Notes under the pieces: model-generated
The model's input: the letters and a program-made list of their open reading frames with translations, nothing else
What the model was told of the DNA's origin: nothing
The model's database searches: none
From: Clostridia bacterium
Lineage (GTDB): Bacteria > Bacillota > Dehalobacteriia > UBA4068
Direction of reading: 5' to 3'
Assembly: GCA_012515255.1 (NCBI GenBank)
Contig: JAAYYR010000199.1
Span: 1 to 6,343 of the forward strand
DNA: 6,343 bases
Translations under genes and position numbers: made by a program
In this document: positions 5,739 to 6,343 of the stretch, one piece after another
How the letters are laid out: each line of letters opens with the position of its first letter
How positions within the stretch are numbered: the stretch's first letter is position 1

Positions 5739-6215
5739 ATGGATAGCGTCTATTATTATGATTTCCCCCTCTGCCGCCTGGGCATCGTCGCCGATGAGTC
5801 GGCGATCAGCCAGATTTTCTTTAGTCATGGCAATGATAATTTCCCTGCCCCGCTGCAGGAAACACCGCTGATCCAAGAAGCTGCGGAGCAGCTGCGACAA
5901 TATTTCGCCGGGCAAAGGCGGGAATTTGACCTGCCTCTCGCGCCTCATGGCACCCCTTTTCAGAAGAAAATCTGGCAACTGCTTATGACCATTCCTCACG
6001 GCGAAACCCGCAGCTATAAGCAGATTGCCGCTTTAGCCGGCAATGAAAAAGCGACCCGCGCCGTTGGCGGCGCCAATAACCGCAACCCGATCGCCATTGT
6101 CATCCCCTGCCACCGGGTGATCGGCGCGGACGGATCATTGGTTGGCTACGGCGGTTTGCAAGGGCTGGGACTAAAGCGCCAACTGCTGGATCTGGAAAAA
6201 GCAGCCGGCCGCTAA
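5739..6215 (+). CDS. ogt: Methylated-DNA--[protein]-cysteine S-methyltransferase
   Basis: Suicide DNA-repair protein that moves the alkyl group from O6-alkylguanine (and O4-alkylthymine) to its own cysteine. 158 residues, within the short range for Ogt-type proteins. A reduced N-terminal domain (about 1-65) precedes the DNA-binding/active-site domain starting at TPFQKKIWQLLMTIPHGET (72-90). Key sites seen: SYKQIA with Tyr93, ATRAVGGANNRNP with the likely arginine finger Arg107, and IPCHRV with acceptor Cys124, then GYGG (136-139). The ATG at 5739 has a near-perfect AAGGAGG (5726-5732) 6 nt upstream. The longer in-frame extension from 5673 runs over the tyrS relic and lacks family sequence. 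It has no Ada-type regulatory domain, so adaptive self-regulation is not expected. Transcription probably continues from tyrS, and a strong terminator follows. Confidence 0.94.
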   Translation: MDSVYYYDFPLCRLGIVADESAISQIFFSHGNDNFPAPLQETPLIQEAAEQLRQYFAGQRREFDLPLAPHGTPFQKKIWQLLMTIPHGETRSYKQIAALAGNEKATRAVGGANNRNPIAIVIPCHRVIGADGSLVGYGGLQGLGLKRQLLDLEKAAGR

Positions 6216-6252
6216 TTTCCTGCCACCGGCAAACGTAGCAATAAGCCAACTC

Positions 6253-6279
6253 AACCCCGCCCGTCGAGGCGGGGTTTTT
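6253..6279 (+). terminator. Intrinsic terminator after ogt
   Basis: AACCCCGCC (6253-6261), loop CGTCGA (6262-6267), GGCGGGGTT (6268-6276): a perfect 9-bp GC-rich stem leading into TTTTT (6275-6279). It closes the tyrS-ogt unit. In the other direction the stem is followed by only a weak T-rich stretch, so it would serve poorly for a convergent gene. Confidence 0.92.
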
Positions 6280-6343
6280 GCTGCCTGCCATCTGCTACAG
6301 GCCGGCAAAGCACCTAACGCGCCACAGCAGTAAGCTCCACGCA
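6280..6343. other. Right edge: no supported gene
   Basis: On the minus strand the frame from 6343 reads nine codons (CVELTAVAR) to a TAG at 6316-6314, so the end of a convergent gene could lie here. Nine codons are too few to support a call. Confidence 0.2.

Noticed and set aside
5355..5999. 214-codon minus-strand open frame across the tyrS end and ogt
   Set aside because: Overlaps two certain genes and their gap, with no domain or ribosome-binding support.
1..6343. Search for CRISPR arrays, tRNAs, rRNAs, insertion sequences or phage genes
   Set aside because: No regularly spaced repeats, cloverleaf-like segments, transposase-like frames or terminal inverted repeats were seen by eye.

Overview
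The window carries one germination-gene cluster start, one two-gene metabolic unit and one two-gene housekeeping unit. A GerA/GerC pair points to an endospore-forming Firmicute. The GC-rich coding DNA, the clostridial-type TyrS and an aldo/keto reductase fused to a two-cluster ferredoxin domain point to an anaerobe. A sporulating Negativicute (Sporomusa-like) or a related clostridial lineage would fit, but the sequence alone does not settle this.

Layout, left to right. Positions 1-203 (minus) hold the first 67 codons of a GerC-type germination lipoprotein, cut by the window edge. It overlaps by 11 bp the 3' end of gerA (193-1692, minus), which starts at a GTG behind a strong Shine-Dalgarno. 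A forespore sigma-G-like promoter lies just upstream. The 245-nt gap to the next gene also holds two overlapping hairpins and an intrinsic terminator that closes the unit upstream. That unit (1938-4213, minus) is a 4Fe-4S aldo/keto reductase followed after 32 nt by a PurB/adenylosuccinate-lyase family enzyme. Its active-site signature loop is unusual.

From 4214 to 4397 lies an AT-rich divergent promoter region. Two sigma-A-type promoters stand back to back, their -35 boxes only 4 bp apart, one driving the reductase unit leftward and one driving tyrS rightward. On the plus strand follow tyrS (4398-5630) and a small O6-alkylguanine-DNA alkyltransferase gene (5739-6215), closed by a strong intrinsic terminator (6253-6279). 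The 108-nt tyrS-ogt gap contains a decayed copy of part of the tyrS S4-domain coding sequence (42 of 50 bases identical, no gaps).

The items most worth a second look are the divergent PurB paralogue paired with the ferredoxin-type reductase, the tyrS relic, the sigma-G-like promoter that nearly abuts the gerA ribosome-binding site, and the back-to-back promoters. No CRISPR array, tRNA, rRNA, insertion sequence or obvious new defence system was seen.
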